Assembly (NCBI GenBank): GCA_943349825.1
Contig: CALQZQ010000003.1
Location: 124,001 to 188,000, forward strand
Length of the DNA: 64,000 nucleotides
Reading direction: 5' to 3'
Source of the DNA: Candidatus Peribacteria bacterium
GTDB taxonomy: Bacteria; Patescibacteriota; Gracilibacteria; UBA1369; 2-02-FULL-48-14
In this document: positions 56,300 through 64,000 of the stretch, in pieces
Numbering within the stretch: the stretch's first letter is position 1
How the letters are laid out: every line of letters starts with the position of its first letter
Program-made: the position numbers and the translations under genes
Notes under the pieces: generated by a model
Seen by the model: the letters and a program-made list of their open reading frames with translations, nothing else
Databases searched by the model: none
Told to the model about the DNA's origin: nothing

Positions 56300-58171
56300 A
56301 TGTACGACCGCTCCTACGGCACCAGCGCTTACCGCCCCGACCCCGAATTCCAAAGGCCGGCATCCAAACACGCCCCTCAACAGCACCACGCGTCAAAGCC
56401 GAGCGCTCCCCTGAGCCGTCGAAAAAAAATCCTTTACGCCTTAGCCGCGCTCGCTGCGCTCGCGCTTTTCCTCCTCTACCAATTCCTCGGCGACTTCGGC
56501 TTCCTCCTTTTCCGCACGCCTTCACTGACAGGTTTCCCCTTCGGCACCCGCACCTACCTCGTCCTCTTCCAAAACAACTACGAACTTCGCCCCACCGGCG
56601 GCTTCATTTCCAACTACGGCGTGCTCACCTTCAGCCACGGCATCTACACGGGCATCGATTTCCATGATGTCTACGGCGACATAGACAATCACGATTACGT
56701 CGAGCCCCCGCTCATCCTCTCTACCCTCTTGCAAGGCAACGGCTACAGCAGCGACAATTTCCGCGACGCCAACTTCGATCCCGATTTCAACCTCACCAAA
56801 GAAAAACTCATTGAGTTTTATTCCATGGCTTACCCCGACCAAAGCGTGGACGGCGTGCTGGCCGTAGATTTCAGCTTCCTCGAACAATTCGTAGGCATGT
56901 ATGACCCGCTCACGGTGGACGGCCAAACCCTCACGCAGCAAAATCTTTTTGAAACCCTTTCGTCCCTCGCTTCAGACATCGATCGTCACAACACGACCGC
57001 CCTCGCCGAGCGCAAAGACATCGCCACGCCGTTGATGAAAACCCTCATCGGGAAAACCCTTATCTTTCCTTGGCGCATCCATGGATTCCTGACCCTCCTC
57101 GCCCAGGGCTTCAATGAAAAACACGTGCTCGCCAGCTTCAACTCCAGCGGCCTTGCGGATTCCTTCAGCAGTCGCAATTGGGATGGCGCTCTGCCTCAAT
57201 CCGACATGGGCGATTTCCTCGCCGTGAACGAAGGCAACTACGGCGGCATGAAAAGCGACCGCTACATCACACGAGACGTCACTTACGACATTTCCGTGGG
57301 CAGCCGTCGCGACGTCATCGGCAATCCGGTGCTCACCGCCACCACGACCGTCACGCTCACCCACAACGGCAGCTACAACATTCCCTTGAGCGGCGACTAC
57401 ACCGGCTACCTCCGCACCATGATTCCCAAAAGTTCCAAAATCCTCACGGGAGGCACCGTCACCGAAGATCGCGACGACGTCTACGTGCTGGGCGAAATCG
57501 TTCGCCTCAAACCCGGCGAATCCGTCACGTATACCTACACTTACGAACTCCCCGAATACGTCTGGAACAACGGCACTTACTATTTGCATCTGCACAAACA
57601 ACCCGGCACCGAGGGCGATTACTACCGCGTCACCGTCCACAGCCCCACAGACACCAGCCTCGAAGCGCCCCTCATGACCGTGCGTGAAAACACCGCCACC
57701 TTCGACGCCCACCTCACCGAGGACATGAACCTTTCCTTCGCCATGATTGCGGACAACCTTGCTCCTCGTATCGTTGCCCACGAAATCACGAACATGAACC
57801 AAATCACGCTCGTCTTCAACGAACCCCTGAACATAGACACTGCCGGCGACCCGATGAACTACAAAGTCATCGATCTGGATGAAACCGACGCCGGCACCAC
57901 AGACGCCGTCAGCGTGATCGGCGTAACGGTGGACGGCGCCGCCGTGATCCTCACCACTTCCGGCATGACCAGCCAAGAAGCCGAATACTACAGCATCACT
58001 CTCCAAGGCCTCACCGACGCTGCCGGCAACTTGATCAACCCCAGCCCCCGTGACGTGACCGTGGTGCAAAGACTCGAAGGATTCACAGAAGTCATCGTTG
58101 AAGCGGCGACGGAAGAAACCCTTGAAGAAACTGTGGAAGAACCAGTGGTCGAAACATCGGCAAATCCTTAA
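56300..58171 (+). CDS. DUF4012 surface protein with C-terminal Ig-like domain
   Basis: 623 residues. A basic, Pro-rich cytoplasmic start leads to one membrane helix (about 40-62). DUF4012 follows: TRTYLVLFQNNYELRPTGGFISNYGVLTFSHGIYTGIDFHDVYGDIDN, with the conserved NN-E-R-T/A-GGFI motif. A middle beta-rich part (about 330-450) and an SbsA/Ig-like domain (about 490-600, QITLVFNEPLNIDTAGDPMNYKVI) come next, then an acidic tail. DUF4012 proteins are cell-surface proteins of Gram-positive and CPR bacteria with unknown role. ATG 56300 is chosen. Confidence 0.85.
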   Translation: MYDRSYGTSAYRPDPEFQRPASKHAPQQHHASKPSAPLSRRKKILYALAALAALALFLLYQFLGDFGFLLFRTPSLTGFPFGTRTYLVLFQNNYELRPTGGFISNYGVLTFSHGIYTGIDFHDVYGDIDNHDYVEPPLILSTLLQGNGYSSDNFRDANFDPDFNLTKEKLIEFYSMAYPDQSVDGVLAVDFSFLEQFVGMYDPLTVDGQTLTQQNLFETLSSLASDIDRHNTTALAERKDIATPLMKTLIGKTLIFPWRIHGFLTLLAQGFNEKHVLASFNSSGLADSFSSRNWDGALPQSDMGDFLAVNEGNYGGMKSDRYITRDVTYDISVGSRRDVIGNPVLTATTTVTLTHNGSYNIPLSGDYTGYLRTMIPKSSKILTGGTVTEDRDDVYVLGEIVRLKPGESVTYTYTYELPEYVWNNGTYYLHLHKQPGTEGDYYRVTVHSPTDTSLEAPLMTVRENTATFDAHLTEDMNLSFAMIADNLAPRIVAHEITNMNQITLVFNEPLNIDTAGDPMNYKVIDLDETDAGTTDAVSVIGVTVDGAAVILTTSGMTSQEAEYYSITLQGLTDAAGNLINPSPRDVTVVQRLEGFTEVIVEAATEETLEETVEEPVVETSANP

Positions 58172-58173
58172 AC

Positions 58174-58224
58174 GGCTTTCCTAAGACGCAAATCAGCCCT
58201 AAAAGTCTGTGCGCACAGACTTTT
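58174..58224. repeat. Palindromic repeat, copy 2
   Basis: GGCTTTCCTAAGACGCAAAT begins the element at 58174; a perfect 24-bp palindrome (AAAAGTCTGTGC and its inverse) is at 58201-58224. It lies between the stops of two convergent genes and includes the stop of the gene at 58223, so it probably terminates both transcripts. Confidence 0.8.
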
Positions 58225-58687
58225 ATAATGGTTTTTCCATCAAGTAAACGGTCATCGAAACAGAGTCATTCAGCGGGTGACGACTTCTTTTTAGTATTTT
58301 GAAGCCCAGTTTCTCGTAGAAAGGCTTTGCATTTTTGCTTGCGATGCAGTCAAGGTTTCTAACGCCCCATTTCCGAGCCCTTGCTTCCAGTTTTTGCATG
58401 AGCGCTGTACTCACCCCTCTTCCCACAAAATCCTTGTGGACATAGACCCCACCAATGCGACCCTCTTTACTAACATTCCCATAGCCAACAATTTTAGCAT
58501 CCTCTAGGGCAGTATAGCGCGCCCAATCAGGGTGAACTTTTCTGTAGTGAGCTACAGTGGTTGAACCACTCCACAGTTTTATCACTTCAGGAGAGTAGGC
58601 ATTTTTTGCGTAAGAGCGAATCACTCCGCGTCTTATTTTAGCCAATTCAGTGGCGTCTTCTATTTTTGCCTTTCGAATGTAGAGCAT
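58223..58687 (-). CDS. GNAT family N-acetyltransferase
   Basis: 154 residues. Motif A: RIGGVYVHKDFVGRGVSTALMQKLEARARKWG (GRGVST binds acetyl-CoA). Motif B: LDCIASKNAKPFYEKLGFKIL. N-terminus MLYIRKAKIEDATELAKIRRGVIRSY is typical. The substrate is unknown. The stop lies within the palindromic repeat copy 2. Confidence 0.92.
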   Translation of the reverse strand: MLYIRKAKIEDATELAKIRRGVIRSYAKNAYSPEVIKLWSGSTTVAHYRKVHPDWARYTALEDAKIVGYGNVSKEGRIGGVYVHKDFVGRGVSTALMQKLEARARKWGVRNLDCIASKNAKPFYEKLGFKILKRSRHPLNDSVSMTVYLMEKPL

Positions 58688-58721
58688 GGTCGGATATTAA
58701 CACATCAGGTAAACTTTGTTT

Positions 58722-59354
58722 ATGAAGCTCTACCTCTCTTCCTACAAACTCGGGAACGAAACCGAAACCCTCAAAAGCTGGCTCGAGCCAACTCACAAGA
58801 AGGTAGGCTATATTGCCAACGCCTTCGATTTCACAAACATGCCGCCCGAAAACCGCGCGAAGCACATGGAGTTTGACATGAACGAGTTAAAAGCTCTGGG
58901 CTTCACCGTGGAAGTCCTCGACCTTCGCGACTACTTCGATCAAAAAGACCGCCTGCGCGAAAAACTAAAAACCCTGGACATGCTCTGGATCAGCGGAGGC
59001 AATACTTTTGTGCTGCGTGCCGCAATGCGCCTCTCTGGTTTTGACGAACTCATCCTCGAACTCCGCGAACGCGACGATTTTATCTACGGCGGCTACAGTG
59101 CCGCTTGTTGCGTCCTCTCCCCCAGCCTGAAAGGCCTCCAAATCGTCGACGATCCCTACAACTTTCCCTACCCACAAATTCAGGAGCCCATTTGGGAAGG
59201 TCTAGGTCTGATCGACTACGCTTTTCTTCCCCACTTCGATTCCGATCACCCCGAATCCGCCGACATAGACAAAGAAGTGGCCTACTGCACCGAAAACAAA
59301 ATCCCCTTCAAAACCGTGAGGGATGGAGAAGTGGTGCTGGTAGAGCGAGCGTAA
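58722..59354 (+). CDS. Peptidase E-like (S51) protein
   Basis: 210 residues. The S51 pattern is KLYLSSYKLGNETETLKSWL, then WISGGNTFVLRAAMRL (GGNTF), the nucleophile Ser in YGGYSAACCVLSPS, and FLPHFDSDHPESADI. Peptidase E cleaves Asp-X dipeptides; the GYSAAC form around the nucleophile departs from the usual GxSAG. ATG 58722 is chosen; an upstream in-frame start at 58716 is possible. It is followed by repeat copy 3. Confidence 0.9.
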   Translation: MKLYLSSYKLGNETETLKSWLEPTHKKVGYIANAFDFTNMPPENRAKHMEFDMNELKALGFTVEVLDLRDYFDQKDRLREKLKTLDMLWISGGNTFVLRAAMRLSGFDELILELRERDDFIYGGYSAACCVLSPSLKGLQIVDDPYNFPYPQIQEPIWEGLGLIDYAFLPHFDSDHPESADIDKEVAYCTENKIPFKTVRDGEVVLVERA

Positions 59355-59355
59355 A

Positions 59356-59469
59356 GGCTTTCCTAAGCCATTAAATGAAGCAAAATCTCTGTGCGCACAG
59401 ACTTTCGAACAGCTCAACAGTTACCGAGTCAGTCAACTCCACCAGGTTGAGTTTTTGCCACGCGACAAG
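59356..59469. repeat. Palindromic repeat copy 3 with module E
   Basis: GGCTTTCCTAAGCC at 59356 leads to the core TCTGTGCGCACAGA (59388-59401). After 40 unrelated bases comes CCAGGTTGAGTTTTTGCC at 59442 running into CGCGACAAG, the same module as at 4116 and 25702. Thus island E has the first and last modules of island A. Confidence 0.7.
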
Positions 59470-59510
59470 TTTCTTGCTCCTCCTCCCGGTCCACTCTAAT
59501 ATACAAGCAT

Positions 59511-59615
59511 ATAGTCAAACTCATCAAACTACCGGAAGAAGAAGTTACGCCCGCCATTCGCATCGCGGCTGAAGCTGCGAAGAAAACGCCTAAGGAAAAA
59601 TTACTCAACCTTTAG
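59511..59615 (+). other. 34-codon peptide frame without standard start (gene relic or ATA start)
   Basis: From ATA 59511 the frame encodes VKLIKLPEEEVTPAIRIAAE and then AAKKTPKEKLLNL before TAG 59613-59615. Composition looks like real protein (amphipathic, Lys/Glu-rich), but there is no ATG, GTG or TTG nearby. It may be the end of a decayed gene or start at ATA. The rest of the 320-base gap between 59354 and 59676 holds the repeat modules and a terminator. Confidence 0.25.
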
Positions 59616-59629
59616 TCGTCGAGTACGAC

Positions 59630-59661
59630 AAAAAGAACCGCCCTTTCGAGCGGTCCTTTTT
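59630..59661. terminator. Bidirectional terminator
   Basis: AAAAAGAACCGC, loop CCTTTCGA, GCGGTCCTTTTT: a stem with one mismatch, A run and T run. It serves the convergent gene at 59676 and any transcript from 59511. Confidence 0.75.
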
Positions 59662-59675
59662 GAATTTCCCCTAAA

Positions 59676-60218
59676 TTAGTAGGTCAAAGTATTACCAGTA
59701 ATAGTGGTGTTTTCGTGTTTCATAGTAAGGGTCACATTATCGGCCCCAGCGTCATCATCCAAAACAGTCACCGTGTCCATGACAACAGGGAATGTGGAAG
59801 TAGTACCTGCGCTGGCTTGAAGATCTTTCTTAAGGTAGATGGTGAACCAAGCTTGGTCGTAAGAATCTAGAGTAATAAAACCATAACCTCCTGAAGCACC
59901 CCATTGGTCGAGAATCTCAACCCGGCTTCCCACTGAAGAGATGCTGATGTCGTTGGCATCGGTGTTGAGGGTAAACATCAAAGCAGTACCGCCATAAATA
60001 CTCGCCTGCTTAGTGGCAGAAGCCTTTAAGTCGAGGGCAAAAAGCTGATCACTAGCAGCAGTCACTCGAGCTCCTGAAGGACTGGTGGTGGAAAGAGACA
60101 AGGTGCCTCCCCCAACGATCCTTCCTTGTAAAAGTTCACTGGATGAACCTACCGTATAAGCTCCGGCAGCGAGCGTTACAGCGAGTACCGCTGCGAGAAC
60201 CATGTGCTTTGTTTTCAT
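59676..60218 (-). CDS. Secreted protein, TasA-like style, 180 aa
   Basis: A Sec signal peptide (MKTKHMVLAAVLAVTLAAGAYT) is followed by a beta-rich mature part of about 150 residues with no Cys: TLSLSTTSPSGARVTAASDQLFALDLKA, then WFTIYLKKDLQASAG. The style (signal, Ala/Thr/Ser-rich beta sandwich starting from a GxLxLS strand) resembles TasA/CalY or similar fibre-forming or surface proteins, but homology is not certain. The gene stands alone with an AT-rich upstream region. Confidence 0.6.
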   Translation of the reverse strand: MKTKHMVLAAVLAVTLAAGAYTVGSSSELLQGRIVGGGTLSLSTTSPSGARVTAASDQLFALDLKASATKQASIYGGTALMFTLNTDANDISISSVGSRVEILDQWGASGGYGFITLDSYDQAWFTIYLKKDLQASAGTTSTFPVVMDTVTVLDDDAGADNVTLTMKHENTTITGNTLTY

Positions 60219-60345
60219 TTTATTTTGGTTAAAGAATGAAAATCATATTACTATAACATATTAACCCCCCCGTCAATACGCACAGACTCTTCCCAACTTC
60301 CGTCCAAACCGATACACTCCAAGTATCGCAGCCTCAAGCGCACCA

Positions 60346-62166
60346 ATGAACAAAATCGCCATCCTCGACTTCGGCAGCCAGTACACGCATTTGATTGCCA
60401 CGCGCATCCGTCGCCTCGGCATCTACAGTGAAATCCTCCATCCGGCCGATACGACCGCCGAAACCTTAAAAGACTACAAAGGAATCATCCTCTCCGGCGG
60501 CCCTTCCTCCGTTTACGAAGCCGGCTCTCCCACCGTGGATCCCGCCATTTTCAACTTGGGCCTCCCCATCCTGGGAACCTGTTACGGCCACCAGCTCATC
60601 ACGCACCTCCTCGGAGGCACCGTGGAACCCGGCACAGGTGTGGGCGCGGAATTCGGAAAAGCAGAAATCACCATCGCCAAGTCCGAAGGCATTTTCTCCA
60701 ATTTCCAGCCGAACGAAAAAACACAAGTCTGGATGAGCCACGGCGACCGCGTGACCAAACTTCCCGAAGGTTTTGAAATCCTCGCGTCCAGCACAGACGA
60801 CCCCTACTCCGCCGTCGGAGACCTGAAGAGGAACTTCTTCGGACTGCAATTCCACAGCGAAGTGGCACACACCACCAAAGGCAACGAAATCCTCTCCAAC
60901 TTCCTCAAACTCACCGGCGCCGAGCACGATTGGGACCTCAGCGGTTTCATCGAACGCTCCCTCGAACAAATCCGCGAACAAGTCGGCGAAAGAAACGTCT
61001 TCATGATGATCAGCGGCGGAGTGGACAGCACCGTGGCCTACGTGATGCTGGTCAAAGCCCTGGGCGAAGATCGCGTGCATGGCCTCTTTGTAGACACCGG
61101 ATTCATGCGCGACGGCGAACGCCACGAAGTGGAAAGCGCGCTCCATGCAGAAGGAATCACCAAACTCCAAACCGTAGACGCCAGCCCCGAATTTTTCACG
61201 GCCCTCGAAGGCGTCACCGAACCCGAAAAAAAGCGTGAAATCATCGGCCGCGTGTTTTTGGAAATTCAAGCCCGCGAAAGCAAAGCCCTCGGTCTGAACC
61301 CGGAGCACTGGATGCTCGGCCAAGGCACCATCTACCCAGACACCATCGAATCCGGCGGCACCAAAAATTCCGCGAAGATCAAAACTCACCACAACCGCGT
61401 GCCGGAAATCGAAGCGCTGATCAAAGAAGGCCGCGTCATCGAACCACTGAAAGACCTCTACAAAGACGAAGTCCGTGAAGTCGGGAAAAAACTCGGCCTC
61501 CCCAATAACCTCGTGTGGCGCCATCCCTTTCCAGGTCCCGGTCTCGCCGTGCGCATCCTTTGCGCCACGCAGCCCGATCTTCCCGAAAACGCCGAAGCTC
61601 TCGCCGCCGAACTCAACGCCTTTCTCTCCGATAAAAAATCCTCCCTCACCGCGACCCTGCTCCCCATCAAATCCGTCGGCGTCCAAGGTGACTTCCGCAC
61701 CTACCGCCACCCCGTAGTGCTTTCTGGGGATACAGACTGGGACGAACTCGCCGCGCTTTCGCCCGCCCTCACCAACCGCTTCCACGACGTGAACCGTGTG
61801 CTCTACAGCATCGCTCCAGCCACCACCACGAGCGCCACCATCACCCCCGGCACTCTCACCGCAGAGCGCGTCCAGCGCCTTCAAAAAGCAGACAAACTGG
61901 CCATGCTGTGGCTCCGTGAAATCAACGAGCACTTGAACGTTTGGCAAATGCCCACGGTGCTGCTGCCCCTCTCTATAAACACAGAAGGAAAAGAAGCAAT
62001 CGTCCTTCGTCCGATTGTGTCCGAAGAAGCCATGACCGCCCACTTTGCGGAGCTCCCCCTGGCCAAAGTCCGCCAAATCGCCGCCACAATTCTCGAAGAT
62101 AGCAGCCTGTCGGCTGTGCTCTACGACGTCACCAACAAACCCCCCGCCACCATCGAGTGGGAGTGA
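60346..62166 (+). CDS. guaA: GMP synthase (glutamine-hydrolysing), extended form
   Basis: 606 residues against about 520 in most bacteria. Glutaminase part: ILDFGSQYTHLIATRIRRLG, C79 in LGTCYGHQLITHLLGG, and LQFHSEVAHT. ATP-pyrophosphatase: MISGGVDSTVAYVMLVKALG. Then KTHHNRVPEI, HPFPGPGLAVRIL, and the end TNKPPATIEWE. The C-terminal dimerisation region is enlarged by about 80 residues (between VGVQGDFRTYRHPVVL and the last helix), as in the long human-type enzymes. It makes GMP from XMP with glutamine. No guaB in the window. Confidence 0.96.
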   Translation: MNKIAILDFGSQYTHLIATRIRRLGIYSEILHPADTTAETLKDYKGIILSGGPSSVYEAGSPTVDPAIFNLGLPILGTCYGHQLITHLLGGTVEPGTGVGAEFGKAEITIAKSEGIFSNFQPNEKTQVWMSHGDRVTKLPEGFEILASSTDDPYSAVGDLKRNFFGLQFHSEVAHTTKGNEILSNFLKLTGAEHDWDLSGFIERSLEQIREQVGERNVFMMISGGVDSTVAYVMLVKALGEDRVHGLFVDTGFMRDGERHEVESALHAEGITKLQTVDASPEFFTALEGVTEPEKKREIIGRVFLEIQARESKALGLNPEHWMLGQGTIYPDTIESGGTKNSAKIKTHHNRVPEIEALIKEGRVIEPLKDLYKDEVREVGKKLGLPNNLVWRHPFPGPGLAVRILCATQPDLPENAEALAAELNAFLSDKKSSLTATLLPIKSVGVQGDFRTYRHPVVLSGDTDWDELAALSPALTNRFHDVNRVLYSIAPATTTSATITPGTLTAERVQRLQKADKLAMLWLREINEHLNVWQMPTVLLPLSINTEGKEAIVLRPIVSEEAMTAHFAELPLAKVRQIAATILEDSSLSAVLYDVTNKPPATIEWE

Positions 62167-62535
62167 TTATTTCTTCAGCGCCTTCTTCAGCACCGGCTCC
62201 CATTCTTCATAAGGCCTGTTCACCCCAAATTTTTGTTCCCCCTGTAGGGTACGGAATAAAATTACCCTCTTATTGAACGCGTAACTCGTGTGTTCAAAAC
62301 CCGTCACGTCCTTCAGCGGAAGGTCAAAAGTAACCTTTCTGAACCACTGCGAAAATAGCGCGCCCAGCAGGCCAAATAAAACCATCAACACAGGATTCTG
62401 TCTGGAAAAAACAAGGCGCTGATTCGTGAGATAGAGTCTCCCGATCTGGTTGCTGAGGCCCCCACGAATCCATACGCCGTCTTCTTCACGGAGGATGGCT
62501 TCACCGGCCTTGAGTTCAAAAGGAAGTTTTTTCAT
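62167..62535 (-). CDS. PH/GRAM-like domain protein, 122 aa
   Basis: The pattern is LKAGEAILREEDGVWIRGGLSNQIGRLYLTNQRLVFSRQ, then ITFDLPLKDVTGFEHT-like KDVTGFEHTSYAFNKRVILFRT. The segment GRLYLTNQRLVF is the signature of GRAM/PH-like proteins of bacteria. A hydrophobic stretch between (VLMVLFGLLGALFSQWF) could be a membrane hairpin. Function unknown; lipid or protein binding at the membrane is inferred. ATG 62533-62535 is chosen. Confidence 0.75.
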   Translation of the reverse strand: MKKLPFELKAGEAILREEDGVWIRGGLSNQIGRLYLTNQRLVFSRQNPVLMVLFGLLGALFSQWFRKVTFDLPLKDVTGFEHTSYAFNKRVILFRTLQGEQKFGVNRPYEEWEPVLKKALKK

Positions 62536-62601
62536 GGGAAATGAAGACTCAAAATACTGGCCAATATTAACACTGCCCAAACAACGAAGTGCGAAGAGCG
62601 G

Positions 62602-62629
62602 TTGACAAAAGAGCGTGATGGTCCATAAT
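62602..62629 (+). promoter_or_regulatory. Promoter for the gene at 62654
   Basis: Consensus TTGACA (62602-62607) and CATAAT (62624-62629) are 16 bases apart. An alternative -10, TAATAA, is two bases further on. The ATG at 62654 follows closely. Confidence 0.5.
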
Positions 62630-62653
62630 AATTAGCCCTTAATCCGTTTGGAA

Positions 62654-63703
62654 ATGTTCAGTGAAGCGAGGCGACCATTGACGATCGAGGCGCTGTCGGA
62701 CCTCGAAATGGGTGGAAACAAGTTGGAGTTATATCCGGGACCCAAGCAAGAAGTGCGCGCGGTGGTTTTATTTCCTGAATGGCATCTTGGCGAAACGGTC
62801 CTTGAAACGGGCGCAGAGATTCCAGAGGGAATTCGTGATTGGCACCGACAGCTTTTCTTAGACGCGGAACGTCTAGTCACGTCGTATAAAGTACAACGGG
62901 TCATTTTAGAAGCAGATACTGGCCCCACGCTTCTACAAAAGCATAGGCCAGGGCTTACACGCACCAAGGATGTGGAGAAAATGATCCGCAAAGAAAAAAG
63001 CGTGGCTGAGCAAAGCGGTAGAAAAGTCAACGAAGACGTCATGGAGTGGCTCAGGATTGGTCTGGACCCTGATCTCGACATAAAAGCTCGAAGGAATGGA
63101 GCGGAAGCTCTGCTCGGGCGCATAAGCGCTACACGTCTTTTGGAAGCTGTATATGGGCAAGAACCCGAACTGGAATTCAAAGGCTTGGAAGATCCCATCC
63201 ATCACAAAAACCGAGGGGCAATCGACGCCAAATTGCAAGGTTTTCTTCGTGCACTCGAAAGGAATCAAGCGCAGGTCCCCTTCCGTGGGCAGAGCATAAA
63301 AATCTTGCAACTACTGGATTTAGCACTCAAAGGAGACGAAGAAGCAAAGGCACATTATAACTGGGTGAGAGACGTGCACTTGGTGGAAGAATACCTAGAG
63401 CCCACGACGCGAATCGCCATCAACGAATGCAACGAAAAAGTGAGCAGAAAAGTCGCAACCCTGCCCGGGGACAGTTTGATGTTCTACGGAAGTTACCACG
63501 CAGCCGACATGATCGAACGTCTCCAAAGATCGAGAACGGTAGCTCTCCGCGCCTCCGTCCCTACCAAACTCACAGAGGCCATGGTCGACTACCAAGGTCC
63601 TCAAGATCTCTTCACGGCAGAAGGGCACACGCGCAGGGCCAAACTCTTACTGCCTCCTTTCGAAAAAATTCAAGAAACAATGGCCAAGCTGAAGTCTCTT
63701 TAA
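62654..63703 (+). CDS. Possible TIKI/TraB-like protein, 349 aa
   Basis: The protein lacks a signal peptide and membrane helix. Two motifs are suggestive: VVLFPEWHLGETVLETGAE near the start, and SLMFYGSYHAADMIERLQ near the end, with KVQRVILEADTGP between. Such His-containing ends of strands (EWHLG, GSYHA) resemble the paired active-site motifs of the TIKI/TraB/ChaN superfamily of metal-dependent enzymes. That match is by eye and uncertain. ATG 62654 is chosen; a TTG two codons upstream is an alternative. A good promoter precedes it. Confidence 0.5.
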   Translation: MFSEARRPLTIEALSDLEMGGNKLELYPGPKQEVRAVVLFPEWHLGETVLETGAEIPEGIRDWHRQLFLDAERLVTSYKVQRVILEADTGPTLLQKHRPGLTRTKDVEKMIRKEKSVAEQSGRKVNEDVMEWLRIGLDPDLDIKARRNGAEALLGRISATRLLEAVYGQEPELEFKGLEDPIHHKNRGAIDAKLQGFLRALERNQAQVPFRGQSIKILQLLDLALKGDEEAKAHYNWVRDVHLVEEYLEPTTRIAINECNEKVSRKVATLPGDSLMFYGSYHAADMIERLQRSRTVALRASVPTKLTEAMVDYQGPQDLFTAEGHTRRAKLLLPPFEKIQETMAKLKSL

Positions 63704-63725
63704 ATAATGCACGAACTTTAACGGC

Positions 63726-64000
63726 TCAGGCCTTTTTCATCCAGCTCCGTCGAGCCAGAAAAGCCGTCCCCGCCAAGGCGCTCAAGACAGCGAAACCGCC
63801 AAAGAGCGCCGTCGAAGAATCGGCTCCCGTGTTTTGGGTCGTGATGAAAGCCGCCTGGCTCACGCTAAACTGGATTTGGGTCGGTGCCGTCTTTTCATTC
63901 GTTTCCAGGTCGGTGGCATACCAAGTCACCACGTGGTCGCCCTCGCCCAAGCCCTCGGGCGCTTGGATTTCAAGAGTTTGGCCGGCGGCATCGGCGATCA
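63726..64000 (-). CDS. C-terminal part of a surface protein with sortase-like signal (cut by window edge)
   Basis: The fragment continues beyond the right edge. It begins inside an Ig-like or HYR-like domain (GEGDHVVTWYATDLETNEKTAPTQIQF). It ends with TTQNTGADSSTALFGGFAVL, a hydrophobic helix, and the basic tail ARRSWMKKA. A short NTG-type motif, then a helix and positive tail, is the layout of a sortase cell-wall sorting signal, with QNTGA in place of LPXTG. The stop is TGA at 63726-63728. Confidence 0.65.
   Translation of the reverse strand, partial: IADAAGQTLEIQAPEGLGEGDHVVTWYATDLETNEKTAPTQIQFSVSQAAFITTQNTGADSSTALFGGFAVLSALAGTAFLARRSWMKKA

Noticed and set aside
1-64000. UGA read as glycine (genetic code 25)
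   Set aside because: Several family-length genes end in TGA in ATGA overlaps (for example 33252-33254 and 38993-38995), and tryptophan is TGG throughout; treating TGA as Gly would extend proteins past their family ends.
1-64000. CRISPR arrays or cas genes
   Set aside because: No regularly spaced direct repeats were found; the repeats present are palindromes at irregular positions.

Overview
The window looks like chromosomal DNA from a small-genome bacterium of the Candidate Phyla Radiation, most plausibly Peregrinibacteria. That is an inference from gene content, not a measured placement. The supporting signs are many short single-domain lipoproteins, a VirB2/TrbC-like pilin, a DUF4012 protein, a VanW protein, RNase Y, a complete set of four MEP-pathway genes close together, and weak or absent Shine-Dalgarno sites. 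Base composition is near balanced by eye. UGA behaves as a stop codon (several family-length genes end in ATGA stop/start overlaps), so the UGA=Gly code of Gracilibacteria is unlikely here. No transposase, CRISPR array, prophage or plasmid gene was seen.

Layout. 1-6.8 kb: start of polA, a divergent small gene, a minus-strand group (rpsP, khpA, pilin, glycan-binding lipoprotein), a DciA-like gene with a MITE-like element beside it, a glycosyltransferase, tRNA-Asp and two membrane genes. 6.8-14.2 kb: a lipid-kinase-like gene, a flavin electron-transfer module (ApbE, an FMN-binding lipoprotein, an RnfD-like membrane protein), a large lipoprotein and a lipoprotein Memo homologue. 14.2-20.4 kb: a plus-strand run of Fur-like regulator, PduO-type adenosyltransferase, HPF, cysteine desulfurase, RNase Y, YtxH and VanW. 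20.4-27.6 kb: minus-strand TPR, holB and MurF-like genes, then infC-rpmI-rplT with a probable AUA start for infC. 28.3-35.2 kb: ispG, dxr, an ispD-ispF fusion and ispE, interleaved with lipoproteins. 35.2-35.5 kb: a short promoter-to-terminator transcription unit holding an alanine-type tRNA-like cloverleaf. 35.5-44.9 kb: recR, folE, a VapBC-type toxin-antitoxin pair, carB and a NYN nuclease. 44.9-51.7 kb: comM, yraN, dnaB and unknown proteins. 51.7-58.2 kb: an M14 peptidase, a LysRS fused to a B3/4 domain, AlaX, an M23-like lipoprotein and a DUF4012 protein. 58.2-64 kb: acetyltransferase, peptidase E, a secreted protein, guaA, a PH-like protein, a possible TIKI-like protein and the C-terminus of a surface protein.

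The most unusual features are the LysRS-B3/4 fusion next to AlaX (two candidate tRNA proofreading activities in one operon), the cloverleaf RNA with G3:U70 and an 8-nt anticodon-like loop, probable AUA starts in infC and in an M23-like lipoprotein, and a family of intergenic perfect palindromes. The palindromes occur in modular islands and show one compensated base pair; one palindrome core lies in the IspD-IspF linker.
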